DNA of 64,000 nt from Klebsiella sp. WP3-W18-ESBL-02 (GTDB taxonomy: Bacteria; Pseudomonadota; Gammaproteobacteria; Enterobacterales; Enterobacteriaceae). Made by a program: the position numbers and the translations under genes. Positions 1 to 8,057 of the stretch are shown here, piece after piece. The notes beneath the pieces are model-generated. The model did not search any database. It saw only the letters and a list, made by a program, of their open reading frames with translations, and was not told where the DNA came from. The stretch is taken from positions 2,914,001-2,978,000 of the forward strand of contig NZ_AP021972.1 of NCBI RefSeq assembly GCF_014168815.1, read 5' to 3'. Numbering within the stretch: the first letter of the stretch is position 1; each line of letters starts with the position of its first letter.

Positions 1-1170
1 ACGCTGGTCAACGTGCCGCAGAACGAACGCGAAGCCATGTTCTTTGGCGGCCTGTTCGCCTACGACCTGGTTGCCGGGTTTGAAGATTTACCGCATCTTG
101 ACAGCGACACCGCCTGCCCGGACTACTGTTTCTACCTGGCAGAAACGCTGCTGGTGATCGACCATCAGACCAAAAGCACCCGCATTCAGGCCAGCCTGTT
201 TACGCCATCAGCAGCGGAAAAAGATCGCCTGCTTGAGCGTATTGCCCAGGTTCGCCAGCAGCTCAATGAGCCGCCGTCGGCGCTGCCGGTAGAAGAAATC
301 AGCACCATGCGCTGTGAAACTAACCAAAGCGATGAAGAGTACGGCGACGTCGTGCGCAAGATGCAAAAAGCGATTCGCGCCGGGGAAATTTTCCAGGTGG
401 TGCCGTCTCGCCGCTTCTCACTGCCCTGCCCGTCACCGCTGGCGGCCTACGACGTGCTGAAGAAGAGCAACCCAAGCCCGTACATGTTCTTTATGCAGGA
501 CAACGACTTCACCCTGTTCGGCGCATCGCCGGAAAGTTCGCTGAAGTACGATGCTACCAGCCGCCAGATTGAAATTTATCCGATTGCCGGTACCCGTCCG
601 CGCGGCCGTCGCGCCGACGGTTCGCTGGATCGCGACCTCGACAGCCGTATTGAGCTGGAGATGCGCACCGACCACAAAGAGCTGTCGGAGCACTTAATGC
701 TGGTTGACCTCGCGCGTAACGATCTGGCGCGCATCTGCACCCCGGGCAGCCGCTACGTCGCGGACCTGACCAAAGTTGATCGCTACTCGTTCGTCATGCA
801 TCTCGTCTCCCGCGTGGTCGGCGAGCTGCGTAAAGATCTCGACGTGCTGCACGCTTATCGCGCCTGCATGAACATGGGCACCCTTAGCGGGGCACCGAAA
901 GTGCGCGCGATGCAGCTGATTGCCGCCGCCGAAGGCAAGCGCCGCGGCAGCTACGGCGGTGCGGTGGGCTACTTCACCGCACACGGCGACCTGGACACTT
1001 GTATTGTTATTCGCTCTGCGTTTGTTGAAAACGGTATCGCCACCGTTCAGGCTGGCGCAGGCGTGGTTCTGGATTCCATCCCGCAGTCTGAAGCCGATGA
1101 AACCCGTAATAAAGCGCGCGCGGTGCTGCGTGCCATTGCCACCGCGCATCATGCACAGGAGATTTTCTGA
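1..1170 (+). CDS. trpE: Anthranilate synthase component I, 5' end outside window
   Basis: Catalyses chorismate plus ammonia or glutamine to anthranilate, the first committed step of tryptophan synthesis, with TrpG activity supplied by the next gene. The reading frame is open from base 1, so about the first 130 codons of a family protein of about 520 residues lie outside the window, along with the trp promoter and leader. The visible part holds the chorismate-binding domain, including PIAGTRPRGR, DLARNDLARI, MGTLSGAPKVRAMQ and the QAGAGVVLDS stretch near the end. The TGA stop overlaps the ATG of trpD by one base (TGATG), the classical trpE-trpD translational coupling. Identity with the enterobacterial family is clear. 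Confidence 0.97.
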   Translation, partial: TLVNVPQNEREAMFFGGLFAYDLVAGFEDLPHLDSDTACPDYCFYLAETLLVIDHQTKSTRIQASLFTPSAAEKDRLLERIAQVRQQLNEPPSALPVEEISTMRCETNQSDEEYGDVVRKMQKAIRAGEIFQVVPSRRFSLPCPSPLAAYDVLKKSNPSPYMFFMQDNDFTLFGASPESSLKYDATSRQIEIYPIAGTRPRGRRADGSLDRDLDSRIELEMRTDHKELSEHLMLVDLARNDLARICTPGSRYVADLTKVDRYSFVMHLVSRVVGELRKDLDVLHAYRACMNMGTLSGAPKVRAMQLIAAAEGKRRGSYGGAVGYFTAHGDLDTCIVIRSAFVENGIATVQAGAGVVLDSIPQSEADETRNKARAVLRAIATAHHAQEIF

Positions 1171-2765
1171 TGGCTGACATTCTGCTGCTCGATAACATCG
1201 ACTCATTTACCTATAACCTGGCAGATCAGCTGCGCGCGAACGGGCATAACGTGGTCATTTACCGTAATCACGTTCCAGCTCAGACCTTAATCGACCGTCT
1301 CGGCACTATGGATAACCCGGTGCTGATGCTCTCCCCGGGGCCGGGGGCGCCGTCCGAAGCCGGCTGCATGCCGGAGCTGCTGACCCGTATGCGCGGCAAG
1401 CTGCCGATTATCGGCATCTGCCTCGGCCATCAGGCCATCGTGGAAGCCTACGGCGGCTACGTCGGCCAGGCCGGCGAAATTCTGCATGGCAAAGCGTCCA
1501 GCATTGAGCACGACGGCCAGGCCATGTTTGAAGGCTTAAGCAATCCGCTACCGGTAGCGCGCTACCACTCGCTGGTCGGCAGCAACATTCCGGCCGGCTT
1601 GACCATCAACGCCCACTTTAATGGCATGGTGATGGCGGTTCGTCACGATGCCGATCGCGTCTGCGGCTTTCAGTTCCATCCGGAGTCCATCCTGACTACC
1701 CAGGGTGCGCGTCTGCTGGAACAAACGCTGGCATGGGCGTTGCAGAAGCTGGAGCAGAGCAACACCATCCAGCCGATTCTGGAAAAACTGTATCAGGCAC
1801 AAACGCTGAGCCAGCAGGAAAGCCACGTACTGTTTTCCGCCGTGGTGCGCGGCGAAGTGAAACCGGAGCAACTGGCCGCCGCGCTGGTCAGTATGAAAAT
1901 TCGCGGCGAGAGCCCGAACGAAATCGCCGGCGCCGCCACCGCGCTGCTGGAGAACGCCGCACCGTTCCCACGCCCGGACTATCCGTTTGCCGATATTGTC
2001 GGCACCGGCGGTGATGGCAGCAACAGCATTAACATCTCCACCGCCAGCGCTTTTGTGGCCGCGGCCTGTGGTCTGAAGGTCGCCAAGCACGGTAACCGCA
2101 GCGTCTCCAGTAAATCAGGCTCGTCAGACCTGCTGGCGGCATTTGGTATCAATCTCGACATGAACGCCGACAAGTCTCGCGCGGCGTTGGACGAACTGGG
2201 CGTCTGTTTCCTGTTCGCACCGAAGTATCACACCGGTTTCCGCTACGCCATGCCGGTTCGCCAGCAGTTGAAAACCCGCACCTTGTTTAACGTGCTGGGG
2301 CCACTGATTAACCCGGCTCACCCGCCGCTGGCGCTGATCGGCGTTTACAGCCCGGAGCTGGTGCTGCCGATTGCCGAGACTCTGCGTGTGCTGGGTTATG
2401 AGCGTGCGGCGGTGGTACACAGCGGCGGCATGGATGAAGTGTCGCTGCATGCGCCGACCGTGGTTGCCGAGCTGAACCATGGCGAAATCAAAAGCTATCA
2501 GCTGACTGCCGACGACTTCGGCCTCAAGCCCTACCACCAGGCCGAGCTGGCGGGCGGTACGCCGGAAGAAAACCGTGACATTCTGACGCGCTTGCTACAA
2601 GGTAAAGGCGAGACCGCGCATGAGTCCGCCGTCGCGGTAAACGTCGCCATGTTGATGCGCCTGTACGGTCATGAAGACCTGAAGGCGAACGTCAAGAAAG
2701 TGCTGGACGTGCTGCACAGCGGTGCAGCCTACGACCGCGTAACCGCATTAGCGGCAAGAGGATAA
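1170..2765 (+). CDS. trpD: TrpGD fusion: glutamine amidotransferase and anthranilate phosphoribosyltransferase
   Basis: The bifunctional protein has 531 residues. Residues 1 to about 195 form a class I glutamine amidotransferase, with nucleophile Cys84 in GICLGHQ and the catalytic His in QFHPES. It feeds ammonia to TrpE. From about residue 200 it is anthranilate phosphoribosyltransferase, with the GTGGDGSNS PRPP loop near residue 277 and KHGNRSVSSKSGSSD. It converts anthranilate plus PRPP to phosphoribosylanthranilate in the cytoplasm. Start and stop overlaps with trpE, and a GAGG close to its 3' end that can serve trpC, show tight operon coupling. The fusion is normal for enteric bacteria. 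Nothing looks damaged. Confidence 0.98.
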   Translation: MADILLLDNIDSFTYNLADQLRANGHNVVIYRNHVPAQTLIDRLGTMDNPVLMLSPGPGAPSEAGCMPELLTRMRGKLPIIGICLGHQAIVEAYGGYVGQAGEILHGKASSIEHDGQAMFEGLSNPLPVARYHSLVGSNIPAGLTINAHFNGMVMAVRHDADRVCGFQFHPESILTTQGARLLEQTLAWALQKLEQSNTIQPILEKLYQAQTLSQQESHVLFSAVVRGEVKPEQLAAALVSMKIRGESPNEIAGAATALLENAAPFPRPDYPFADIVGTGGDGSNSINISTASAFVAAACGLKVAKHGNRSVSSKSGSSDLLAAFGINLDMNADKSRAALDELGVCFLFAPKYHTGFRYAMPVRQQLKTRTLFNVLGPLINPAHPPLALIGVYSPELVLPIAETLRVLGYERAAVVHSGGMDEVSLHAPTVVAELNHGEIKSYQLTADDFGLKPYHQAELAGGTPEENRDILTRLLQGKGETAHESAVAVNVAMLMRLYGHEDLKANVKKVLDVLHSGAAYDRVTALAARG

Positions 2766-2768
2766 GAA

Positions 2769-4127
2769 ATGCAGACCGTATTAGCAAAAATCGTTGCCGA
2801 TAAAGCGATTTGGGTAGAAGCCCGCAAACAACAACAACCGTTAGCCTCGTTCCAGAACGACGTGCAACCAAGCCAGCGTCATTTTTATGATGCGCTCAGC
2901 GGCACCCGCACCGCGTTTATTCTGGAGTGCAAAAAAGCCTCTCCGTCAAAAGGGGTCATTCGCGATGATTTCGATCCGGCACGTATTGCCAACGTTTACA
3001 AGCATTACGCCTCCGCCATTTCGGTACTGACCGATGAAAAGTACTTCCAGGGCAGCTTTGATTTTCTGCCGATCGTCAGCGGTATCGCACCGCAACCGAT
3101 TCTGTGCAAAGACTTTATTATCGACGCCTATCAGATTTATCTGGCGCGTTTCTACCAGGCGGACGCCTGTCTGCTGATGCTCTCCGTGCTGGACGATGAA
3201 CAGTATCGTCAGCTGTCCGCGGTGGCGCATAGCCTGAACATGGGCGTGCTGACCGAGGTGAGCAATGAAGAAGAGCTTGAGCGCGCCATTGCGCTGAAGG
3301 CAAAAGTCGTCGGCATCAACAACCGCGACCTGCGCGATCTCTCCATCGACCTCAACCGTACCCGCCAGTTGGCACCGCGTTTGGGTCACGAGGTCACCGT
3401 CATCAGCGAATCCGGTATCAACACGAATGCCCAGGTTCGTGAGCTGGCCCATTACGCCAACGGTTTCCTGATCGGTTCAGCGATGATGGCGCACGATGAC
3501 CTCAACGCGGCGGTCCGCCGTGTACTGCTGGGGGAGAATAAAGTCTGCGGGCTGACCCGCGCGCAGGATGCCCAGGCGGCCTATGAAGCGGGCGCTATTT
3601 ATGGCGGACTGATTTTTGTCCCCACTTCACCGCGCGCGGTAAGCGTTGAGCAGGCTCGCGAGGTTATCGCCGCCGCGCCGCTGAGCTACGTCGGCGTATT
3701 CCGCAATGCCCCGGTTGCGGAGGTCGTTGGTCGCGCGACTGCGCTTTCCCTGCGTGCGGTACAGCTGCACGGTGATGAAGAACAGGCCTACATCGATGAC
3801 CTGCGCGCCGCGCTACCGGCCGATGTACAAATCTGGAAAGCGCTGAGCGTCACCAATGCACTGCCGCCGCGCAGCCTGAAGCACGTCGACAGATATCTGT
3901 TCGACAACGGCCAGGGCGGCACCGGCCAGCGGTTTGATTGGTCACTGTTACAAGGTCAGGATCTGAGCAATGTGATGCTGGCCGGTGGGTTAAGCGCAGA
4001 CAACTGCGTAGATGCAGCCAAAAGCGGCTGCGTCGGGCTGGATTTCAATTCAGGTGTCGAGTCAAAACCGGGTATTAAAGATGCCAGCAAACTGGCCTCG
4101 GTGTTTCAGACGCTGCGCGCATATTAA
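2769..4127 (+). CDS. trpC: TrpC-TrpF bifunctional indole-3-glycerol phosphate synthase / phosphoribosylanthranilate isomerase
   Basis: The protein has 452 residues. The N-terminal barrel (to about residue 255) is indole-3-glycerol phosphate synthase, with ILECKKASPSKG, the CKDFIIDAYQI segment and the VISESGI phosphate-binding strand. The C-terminal barrel begins near KVCGLTRAQDA (residue 258) and is phosphoribosylanthranilate isomerase, ending in the LAGGLSADN and GLDFNSGVE motifs. The two domains carry out consecutive steps after TrpD. It starts three bases after the trpD stop. The Shine-Dalgarno GAGG lies in the last codons of trpD. The bifunctional form is typical of Enterobacteriaceae. 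Confidence 0.98.
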   Translation: MQTVLAKIVADKAIWVEARKQQQPLASFQNDVQPSQRHFYDALSGTRTAFILECKKASPSKGVIRDDFDPARIANVYKHYASAISVLTDEKYFQGSFDFLPIVSGIAPQPILCKDFIIDAYQIYLARFYQADACLLMLSVLDDEQYRQLSAVAHSLNMGVLTEVSNEEELERAIALKAKVVGINNRDLRDLSIDLNRTRQLAPRLGHEVTVISESGINTNAQVRELAHYANGFLIGSAMMAHDDLNAAVRRVLLGENKVCGLTRAQDAQAAYEAGAIYGGLIFVPTSPRAVSVEQAREVIAAAPLSYVGVFRNAPVAEVVGRATALSLRAVQLHGDEEQAYIDDLRAALPADVQIWKALSVTNALPPRSLKHVDRYLFDNGQGGTGQRFDWSLLQGQDLSNVMLAGGLSADNCVDAAKSGCVGLDFNSGVESKPGIKDASKLASVFQTLRAY

Positions 4128-4136
4128 GGAGCAAGA

Positions 4137-5330
4137 ATGAGTACTTTACTGAACCCCTACTTCGGCGAATTTGGCGGCATGTACGTTCCGCAGATTCTGA
4201 TGCCCGCCCTGCGCCAGCTGGAAGAAGCGTTTGTCAGCGCGCAGAAGGATCCCGAATTTCAGGCCGAATTTACCGACCTGCTGAAAAACTACGCCGGTCG
4301 TCCGACTGCGCTGACCAAGTGCCGCAACCTGACGGCAGGCACCAAAACCACGCTGTACCTCAAGCGTGAAGATCTGCTGCACGGCGGCGCGCACAAAACC
4401 AACCAGGTTCTGGGTCAGGCGCTGCTGGCAAAACGCATGGGTAAAACCGAAATTATCGCCGAAACCGGTGCTGGTCAGCACGGCGTAGCCTCCGCGCTCG
4501 CCTGTGCCCTGCTCGGTCTGAAGTGCCGCATCTATATGGGCGCGAAAGATATCGAACGTCAGTCGCCGAACGTTTTCCGTATGCGCCTGATGGGGGCAGA
4601 GGTTATTGCGGTACACAGCGGCTCCGCGACGCTGAAAGATGCCTGTAACGAAGCGCTGCGCGACTGGTCTGGCAGCTATGAAACCGCGCACTATATGCTC
4701 GGCACCGCAGCAGGCCCGCACCCGTTCCCAACCATCGTGCGTGAATTCCAGCGCATGATTGGTGAAGAGACCAAAGTGCAAATCCGTGAAAAAGAAGGTC
4801 GTCTGCCGGATGCGGTTATTGCCTGCGTCGGCGGCGGTTCTAACGCCATCGGTATGTTCGCCGACTTCATCGATGAAACCAGCGTTGGTCTGATTGGCGT
4901 TGAGCCAGCCGGTCACGGTATTGAAACCGGCGAACACGGCGCGCCGCTGAAACACGGCCGTGTCGGCATCTACTTTGGTATGAAATCGCCGATGATGCAG
5001 ACTGATGAAGGCCAGATTGAAGAGTCTTACTCAATCTCTGCGGGTCTGGACTTCCCGTCCGTTGGGCCGCAGCACGCCTTCCTGAACAGCATTGGCCGTG
5101 CTGAATACGTCTCGATTACCGATAACGAAGCGCTGGATGCGTTCAAGGAACTCAGCCGCCATGAAGGGATTATCCCGGCGCTGGAGTCCTCCCACGCCCT
5201 GGCCCACGCGCTGAAAATGATGCGTGAAAACCCAGAAAAAGAGCAGCTGCTGGTCGTAAACCTGTCCGGGCGCGGCGACAAAGACATCTTTACCGTACAC
5301 GATATTCTGAAAGCGCGAGGGGAAATCTGA
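4137..5330 (+). CDS. trpB: Tryptophan synthase beta chain
   Basis: The protein has 397 residues, the usual family length. It condenses indole with serine in a PLP reaction to give tryptophan, in an alpha2beta2 complex with TrpA. Lys87 in GGAHKTNQ is the Schiff-base lysine. The phosphate-binding GGGSNAIG loop and the ETGAGQHG substrate loop are intact. AAGGAG precedes the start by about seven bases. The TGA stop overlaps the trpA ATG by one base, which couples the two subunits. Confidence 0.98.
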   Translation: MSTLLNPYFGEFGGMYVPQILMPALRQLEEAFVSAQKDPEFQAEFTDLLKNYAGRPTALTKCRNLTAGTKTTLYLKREDLLHGGAHKTNQVLGQALLAKRMGKTEIIAETGAGQHGVASALACALLGLKCRIYMGAKDIERQSPNVFRMRLMGAEVIAVHSGSATLKDACNEALRDWSGSYETAHYMLGTAAGPHPFPTIVREFQRMIGEETKVQIREKEGRLPDAVIACVGGGSNAIGMFADFIDETSVGLIGVEPAGHGIETGEHGAPLKHGRVGIYFGMKSPMMQTDEGQIEESYSISAGLDFPSVGPQHAFLNSIGRAEYVSITDNEALDAFKELSRHEGIIPALESSHALAHALKMMRENPEKEQLLVVNLSGRGDKDIFTVHDILKARGEI

Positions 5331-6139
5331 TGGAACGCTATGACAACCTGTTTGCTCAACTGAAGGCCCGCAAGGAAGGCGCGTTTGTTCCCTTCGTCAC
5401 CTTAGGCGATCCGAATCCGGAACAATCACTGAAAATCATTGATGCGCTGATTGAAGGCGGCGCCGATGCGCTTGAGCTGGGTATTCCGTTCTCCGATCCG
5501 CTGGCCGATGGCCCAACCATCCAGAACGCGACCCTGCGTGCGTTTGCTTCTGGCGTCACGCCGACTCAGTGCTTTGAGATGCTGGCGGCTATTCGCCAGA
5601 AGCACCCGACGATTCCGATTGGCCTGCTGATGTACGCCAACCTGGTGTTCAACCGCGGCATTGACGAGTTCTACACCGAATGCGCGCGCGTAGGCGTCGA
5701 CTCCGTACTGGTCGCCGATGTGCCGGTGGAAGAGTCCGCGCCGTTCCGTCAGGCCGCCATGCGTCATAACGTGGCACCGATTTTCATCTGCCCGCCGAAC
5801 GCCGACGACGAGCTGCTGCGTCAGATTGCCGAACACGGTCGTGGTTACACTTATCTGCTCTCCCGTGCGGGCGTGACGGGTACCGAAACTCGCGCCGCCC
5901 TGCCGCTGCACCACCTGGTGGCGAAACTGGCAGAGTACAACGCCGCGCCGCCGCTGCAGGGCTTTGGTATCTCTGCGCCGGATCAGGTATCCGCATCGAT
6001 TGAAGCCGGTGCCGCCGGGGCTATCTCGGGCTCCGCCATTGTCAAAATCATTGAGCGTAACGTCGACAATCCGCAGGCAATGCTGGATGAGCTTTCACGC
6101 TTTGTGGCCCGTATGAAAGCGGCCACCAAATCGGCGTAA
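5330..6139 (+). CDS. trpA: Tryptophan synthase alpha chain
   Basis: The protein has 269 residues, one more than the E. coli protein. It cleaves indole-3-glycerol phosphate to indole and glyceraldehyde 3-phosphate and passes indole through the internal tunnel to TrpB. Catalytic Glu49 (LELGIPF) and Asp60 (DPLADGP) are present. The phosphate-binding GFGIS and AISGSAIV segments near the C-terminus are intact. It is the last trp gene and is followed directly by a hairpin that separates it from the convergent marR-type gene. Confidence 0.98.
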   Translation: MERYDNLFAQLKARKEGAFVPFVTLGDPNPEQSLKIIDALIEGGADALELGIPFSDPLADGPTIQNATLRAFASGVTPTQCFEMLAAIRQKHPTIPIGLLMYANLVFNRGIDEFYTECARVGVDSVLVADVPVEESAPFRQAAMRHNVAPIFICPPNADDELLRQIAEHGRGYTYLLSRAGVTGTETRAALPLHHLVAKLAEYNAAPPLQGFGISAPDQVSASIEAGAAGAISGSAIVKIIERNVDNPQAMLDELSRFVARMKAATKSA

Positions 6140-6145
6140 CGCCTC

Positions 6146-6173
6146 AAGCCGCCTGACGCTCGTCGGGCGGCTT
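6146..6173 (+). terminator. Hairpin after trpA
   Basis: Arms 6146-6158 and 6161-6173 pair over 13 bp with one G-T pair and a two-base apex. No T-run follows on the plus strand. The stop codon of the convergent regulator (6172-6174) lies in the right arm, so the hairpin may slow transcription from both sides. This is the position of the trp operon terminator in enterics. Confidence 0.7.
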
Positions 6174-6627
6174 ATTGCTGTTGCAGGCTGTCGGCGTATT
6201 TACGCGTCAGCGTAAACAGCGTCTGTACCTCTTCCGGCGACCAGTTCCCCAGTACCCGATTCATCAGCGTCTGCCGCGCGACCGCTATCTGCGCAAAAAT
6301 CGCCTGCCCCTGCTCGCTCAGCGTCACTTCGCTAATCCGCCTGTCGCGTTCGTTCGGCTGCTTATGTGCCAGCCCCTGAGCTTCAAGCTTCTTCACCTGG
6401 CGGCTGACGGTGGTGTAATCCCGCCCGAGGTTATCCGCCAGCTCCACCACGCCTATCGGCCCACAGCGACCAATCGCCACCAGCAGCGGAAACAGCAGCT
6501 GTTCAAGCTGAACGCCCGCCGCCTGTAACAGCTGCTCGTCGCGGGCCGGCTGATTCATGACGCCGATAATATCCAGCAGCGCACCGTGGAAGTCCGTGAT
6601 GTCATAATTATTATGTGCATATTGCAT
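6172..6627 (-). CDS. MarR-family transcriptional repressor
   Basis: A winged-helix regulator of 151 residues from the ATG at 6627. A TTG 15 bases upstream would extend it by five residues, but GGTTGGA lies better placed for the ATG. The helix-turn-helix region reads IGVVELADNLGRDYTTVSRQVKKLEAQGL. The wing carries the family hallmark ERDRRISEVTLSEQG. MarR proteins are usually dimeric repressors released by small phenolic or oxidising ligands. It diverges from the oxidoreductase at 6703, and two similar inverted repeats lie between and over the two starts, which suggests autoregulation and control of the neighbour. The ligand is unknown. In E. coli this position between trpA and ompW holds yciGFE instead. 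Confidence 0.88.
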   Translation of the reverse strand: MQYAHNNYDITDFHGALLDIIGVMNQPARDEQLLQAAGVQLEQLLFPLLVAIGRCGPIGVVELADNLGRDYTTVSRQVKKLEAQGLAHKQPNERDRRISEVTLSEQGQAIFAQIAVARQTLMNRVLGNWSPEEVQTLFTLTRKYADSLQQQ

Positions 6628-6630
6628 ATA
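6612..6630. promoter_or_regulatory. Candidate MarR operator over the marR start codon
   Basis: TATGTG, seven bases, then CATATA: the same 19-bp geometry as the repeat at 6662-6680 with one arm mismatch. It covers the ATG and ribosome-binding region of the minus-strand regulator gene, as expected for autorepression. Inferred from symmetry and position only. Confidence 0.5.
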
Positions 6631-6661
6631 TTTTCCAACCAAGTATAGTGCCGTTATCTGA

Positions 6662-6680
6662 TATGTGCATTTTACACATA
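6662..6680. promoter_or_regulatory. Candidate MarR operator upstream of the oxidoreductase
   Basis: A perfect inverted repeat TATGTG-N7-CACATA starts 41 bases upstream of the plus-strand oxidoreductase ATG and lies in the divergent promoter region. MarR proteins commonly bind 16-20 bp palindromes in such places. Confidence 0.6.
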
Positions 6681-6702
6681 ATTATCTTCTGGAGACACCT
6701 TT

Positions 6703-7650
6703 ATGCAAGCAGCCGTCGTTTTTGACCTTGACCAGGGCCCGGTATGGGCCGATTTTGATGAACCGCCGGTGGGCGATGAACAGATGCGGATTCGCGTCCG
6801 TGCCGCCGCCATCAGCCACGTCGTGAAAAGCCGCGCCTCGGGTAAACATTACAGCTTTGACGGCAGGTTGCCGTTTGTCGTCGGCATCGACGGCACCGGC
6901 ACGCTCCCTTCCGGTGAACGAGTCTATTTTGCCTTTCCAACCGCGCCGTGGGGCAGCATGGCGCAGTACGCCCCTGTTGACCGTCAGAACTGCTTTGCGT
7001 TGCCGGACGACCTGGACGATATCACCGCCGCGGCGATGGCCAATCCAGGCATGTCCGCCTGGGCGGCGCTGGTGAAGCGCGCGAATTTCCGGGCCGGTGA
7101 AACCGTACTGGTCAACGGCGCAACCGGCAGCGCCGGACAGCTAGCGGTGCAAATTGCCCGCCATCTCGGGGCCAGCAAAGTGATCGCTACCGGGCGTAAC
7201 CCCAGCACACTTGCGGCACTGGACGCTGATGTCAGCATCCTGCTCACCGGAGATGACACCGCCCTCAGCGCCGAATTCGCCGTTCAGGCCAACCTGGGGA
7301 TTGATGTCGTCGTCGATTATCTCTGGGGGCACAGCGCGGAACTGATGCTGCCGGCGCTGGCGAAATACAGCCGCGGCCACACCCCCATTCGTTACGTACA
7401 GGTCGGGTCACTCGCGGGAAGCGACATTGCGCTTAACGGCGCGATACTGCGATCCGCCCCGCTGCAGCTAATGGGAAGCGGGATTGGCAGCCTGCCAATG
7501 TCGCAGCTGTTGCAGGCGACCGGCGAGATGCTGAATGCGGCGGTTGCGGGCGGATTTACCATCGCCACCACGCCCGTGCCGCTGCAAAACGTTGCCACAG
7601 CCTGGTCACTGGACAATAGTCTGAAACGGACGGTCTTCACCCTCGGATAA
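6703..7650 (+). CDS. Medium-chain dehydrogenase/reductase, quinone-oxidoreductase type
   Basis: A protein of 315 residues with the MDR layout: a GroES-like N-terminal part, then a Rossmann domain with NGATGSAGQLAVQIA near residue 138 for NAD(P)H. The cysteine and histidine ligands of zinc alcohol dehydrogenases are not evident, so it fits the zinc-free quinone or enone reductase branch. The substrate cannot be read from sequence. A good Shine-Dalgarno (TGGAGA) precedes the ATG. It diverges from the marR-type gene and probably belongs to its regulon, perhaps in detoxifying an electrophile sensed by the repressor. Confidence 0.85.
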   Translation: MQAAVVFDLDQGPVWADFDEPPVGDEQMRIRVRAAAISHVVKSRASGKHYSFDGRLPFVVGIDGTGTLPSGERVYFAFPTAPWGSMAQYAPVDRQNCFALPDDLDDITAAAMANPGMSAWAALVKRANFRAGETVLVNGATGSAGQLAVQIARHLGASKVIATGRNPSTLAALDADVSILLTGDDTALSAEFAVQANLGIDVVVDYLWGHSAELMLPALAKYSRGHTPIRYVQVGSLAGSDIALNGAILRSAPLQLMGSGIGSLPMSQLLQATGEMLNAAVAGGFTIATTPVPLQNVATAWSLDNSLKRTVFTLG

Positions 7651-7692
7651 AAAAATCGCTTTCACACAAAAGATAGGGTTGATATCTTAAAT

Positions 7693-7711
7693 GAGAAATA
7701 TTATCTTTCTC
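7693..7711 (+). promoter_or_regulatory. Candidate Fur box and promoter of the RyhB-like RNA
   Basis: GAGAAATATTATCTTTCTC matches the 19-bp Fur dyad at most arm positions and sits within a wider AATGAGAAA/TTTCTCATT palindrome (7690-7714). It overlaps a plausible -10 (TTATCT, 7701-7706) that stands 16 bp from a TTGATA -35 (7679-7684). This is the classical arrangement for iron-repressed RyhB genes. Confidence 0.65.
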
Positions 7712-7713
7712 AT

Positions 7714-7808
7714 TACCGAGTAGTTGAGCAAATCACTCAGGTATTCGGTACGACATTGCTCACATTGCTTCCAGTATTTTTGCCCGCATCCGATGCGGGC
7801 TTTTTTTT
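7714..7808 (+). ncRNA. ryhB: RyhB-family iron-responsive small RNA (paralogue)
   Basis: The core at 7754-7772, CATTGCTCACATTGCTTCC, is the highly conserved seed of RyhB, the Hfq-dependent sRNA that represses iron-using proteins when iron is scarce. Around it are a 5' stem (CCGAGTA at 7716-7722 with TATTCGG at 7742-7748, plus an inner TGAG/CTCA stem) and an intrinsic terminator (GCCCGCA 7782-7788, TGCGGGC 7794-7800, then eight T). The predicted transcript is about 95 nt, near the usual RyhB size. The 5' end is inferred from the promoter. The place, between an oxidoreductase and ompW, is not the canonical yhhX-yhhY locus. It is therefore probably a second copy comparable to RyhB-2 of Salmonella, unless this species has only this one. 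Confidence 0.85.
7782..7808 (+). terminator. Intrinsic terminator of the RyhB-like RNA
   Basis: A seven-base-pair GC-rich stem (7782-7788 with 7794-7800), a five-base loop and an uninterrupted run of eight T. The U-rich tail is also the Hfq landing site in this class of RNA. Confidence 0.88.
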
Positions 7809-7884
7809 CGCCCGAAACGCTACGCCTGGCGTAACTGACCTTCCCACTAACAATGACCTCCGCAGTAAAGCCTGGCATCGTAGG

Positions 7885-7990
7885 ATGAAAAAATCACCGT
7901 CTCGCTGGGCATGGCGCTGACGCCGGGTCCGAATATGATCTACCTGATTCCGCGTTCTATCGCCCAAGGGCGCGCGGCCAGGCTGGCGGT
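7885..7990 (+). pseudogene. Remnant of a LysE/RhtB-family amino-acid exporter
   Basis: In the frame of base 7893 the translation contains ITVSLGMALTPGPNMIYLI followed by a Ser-Ile-Ala-Gln-Gly-Arg segment. This is the N-terminal signature (TPGPN, then a basic loop) of LysE/RhtB exporters, normally about 200 residues. The frame soon leaves the family pattern and closes at a TAG near 8020. No start with a ribosome-binding site and no transmembrane continuation remain. The rest of 7809-8057 shows no gene, so this is a decayed fragment. Confidence 0.65.
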
Positions 7991-8057
7991 GAAAATCACT
8001 ACCGAGGCCTGCCGCTAGAAAAACATCCCGACCGCATAAATTGCCGCCGGGAACGCC

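Noticed and set aside
1548..2090. Minus-strand open frames inside trpD, trpC and trpB, some over 160 codons
   Set aside because: They lie opposite well-conserved trp genes, have no ribosome-binding site and no recognisable family. High GC with few stop codons on the antisense strand explains them.
7737..7967. Small minus-strand open frames across the sRNA region
   Set aside because: They cross the sRNA terminator and the LysE remnant and show no family or ribosome-binding site.
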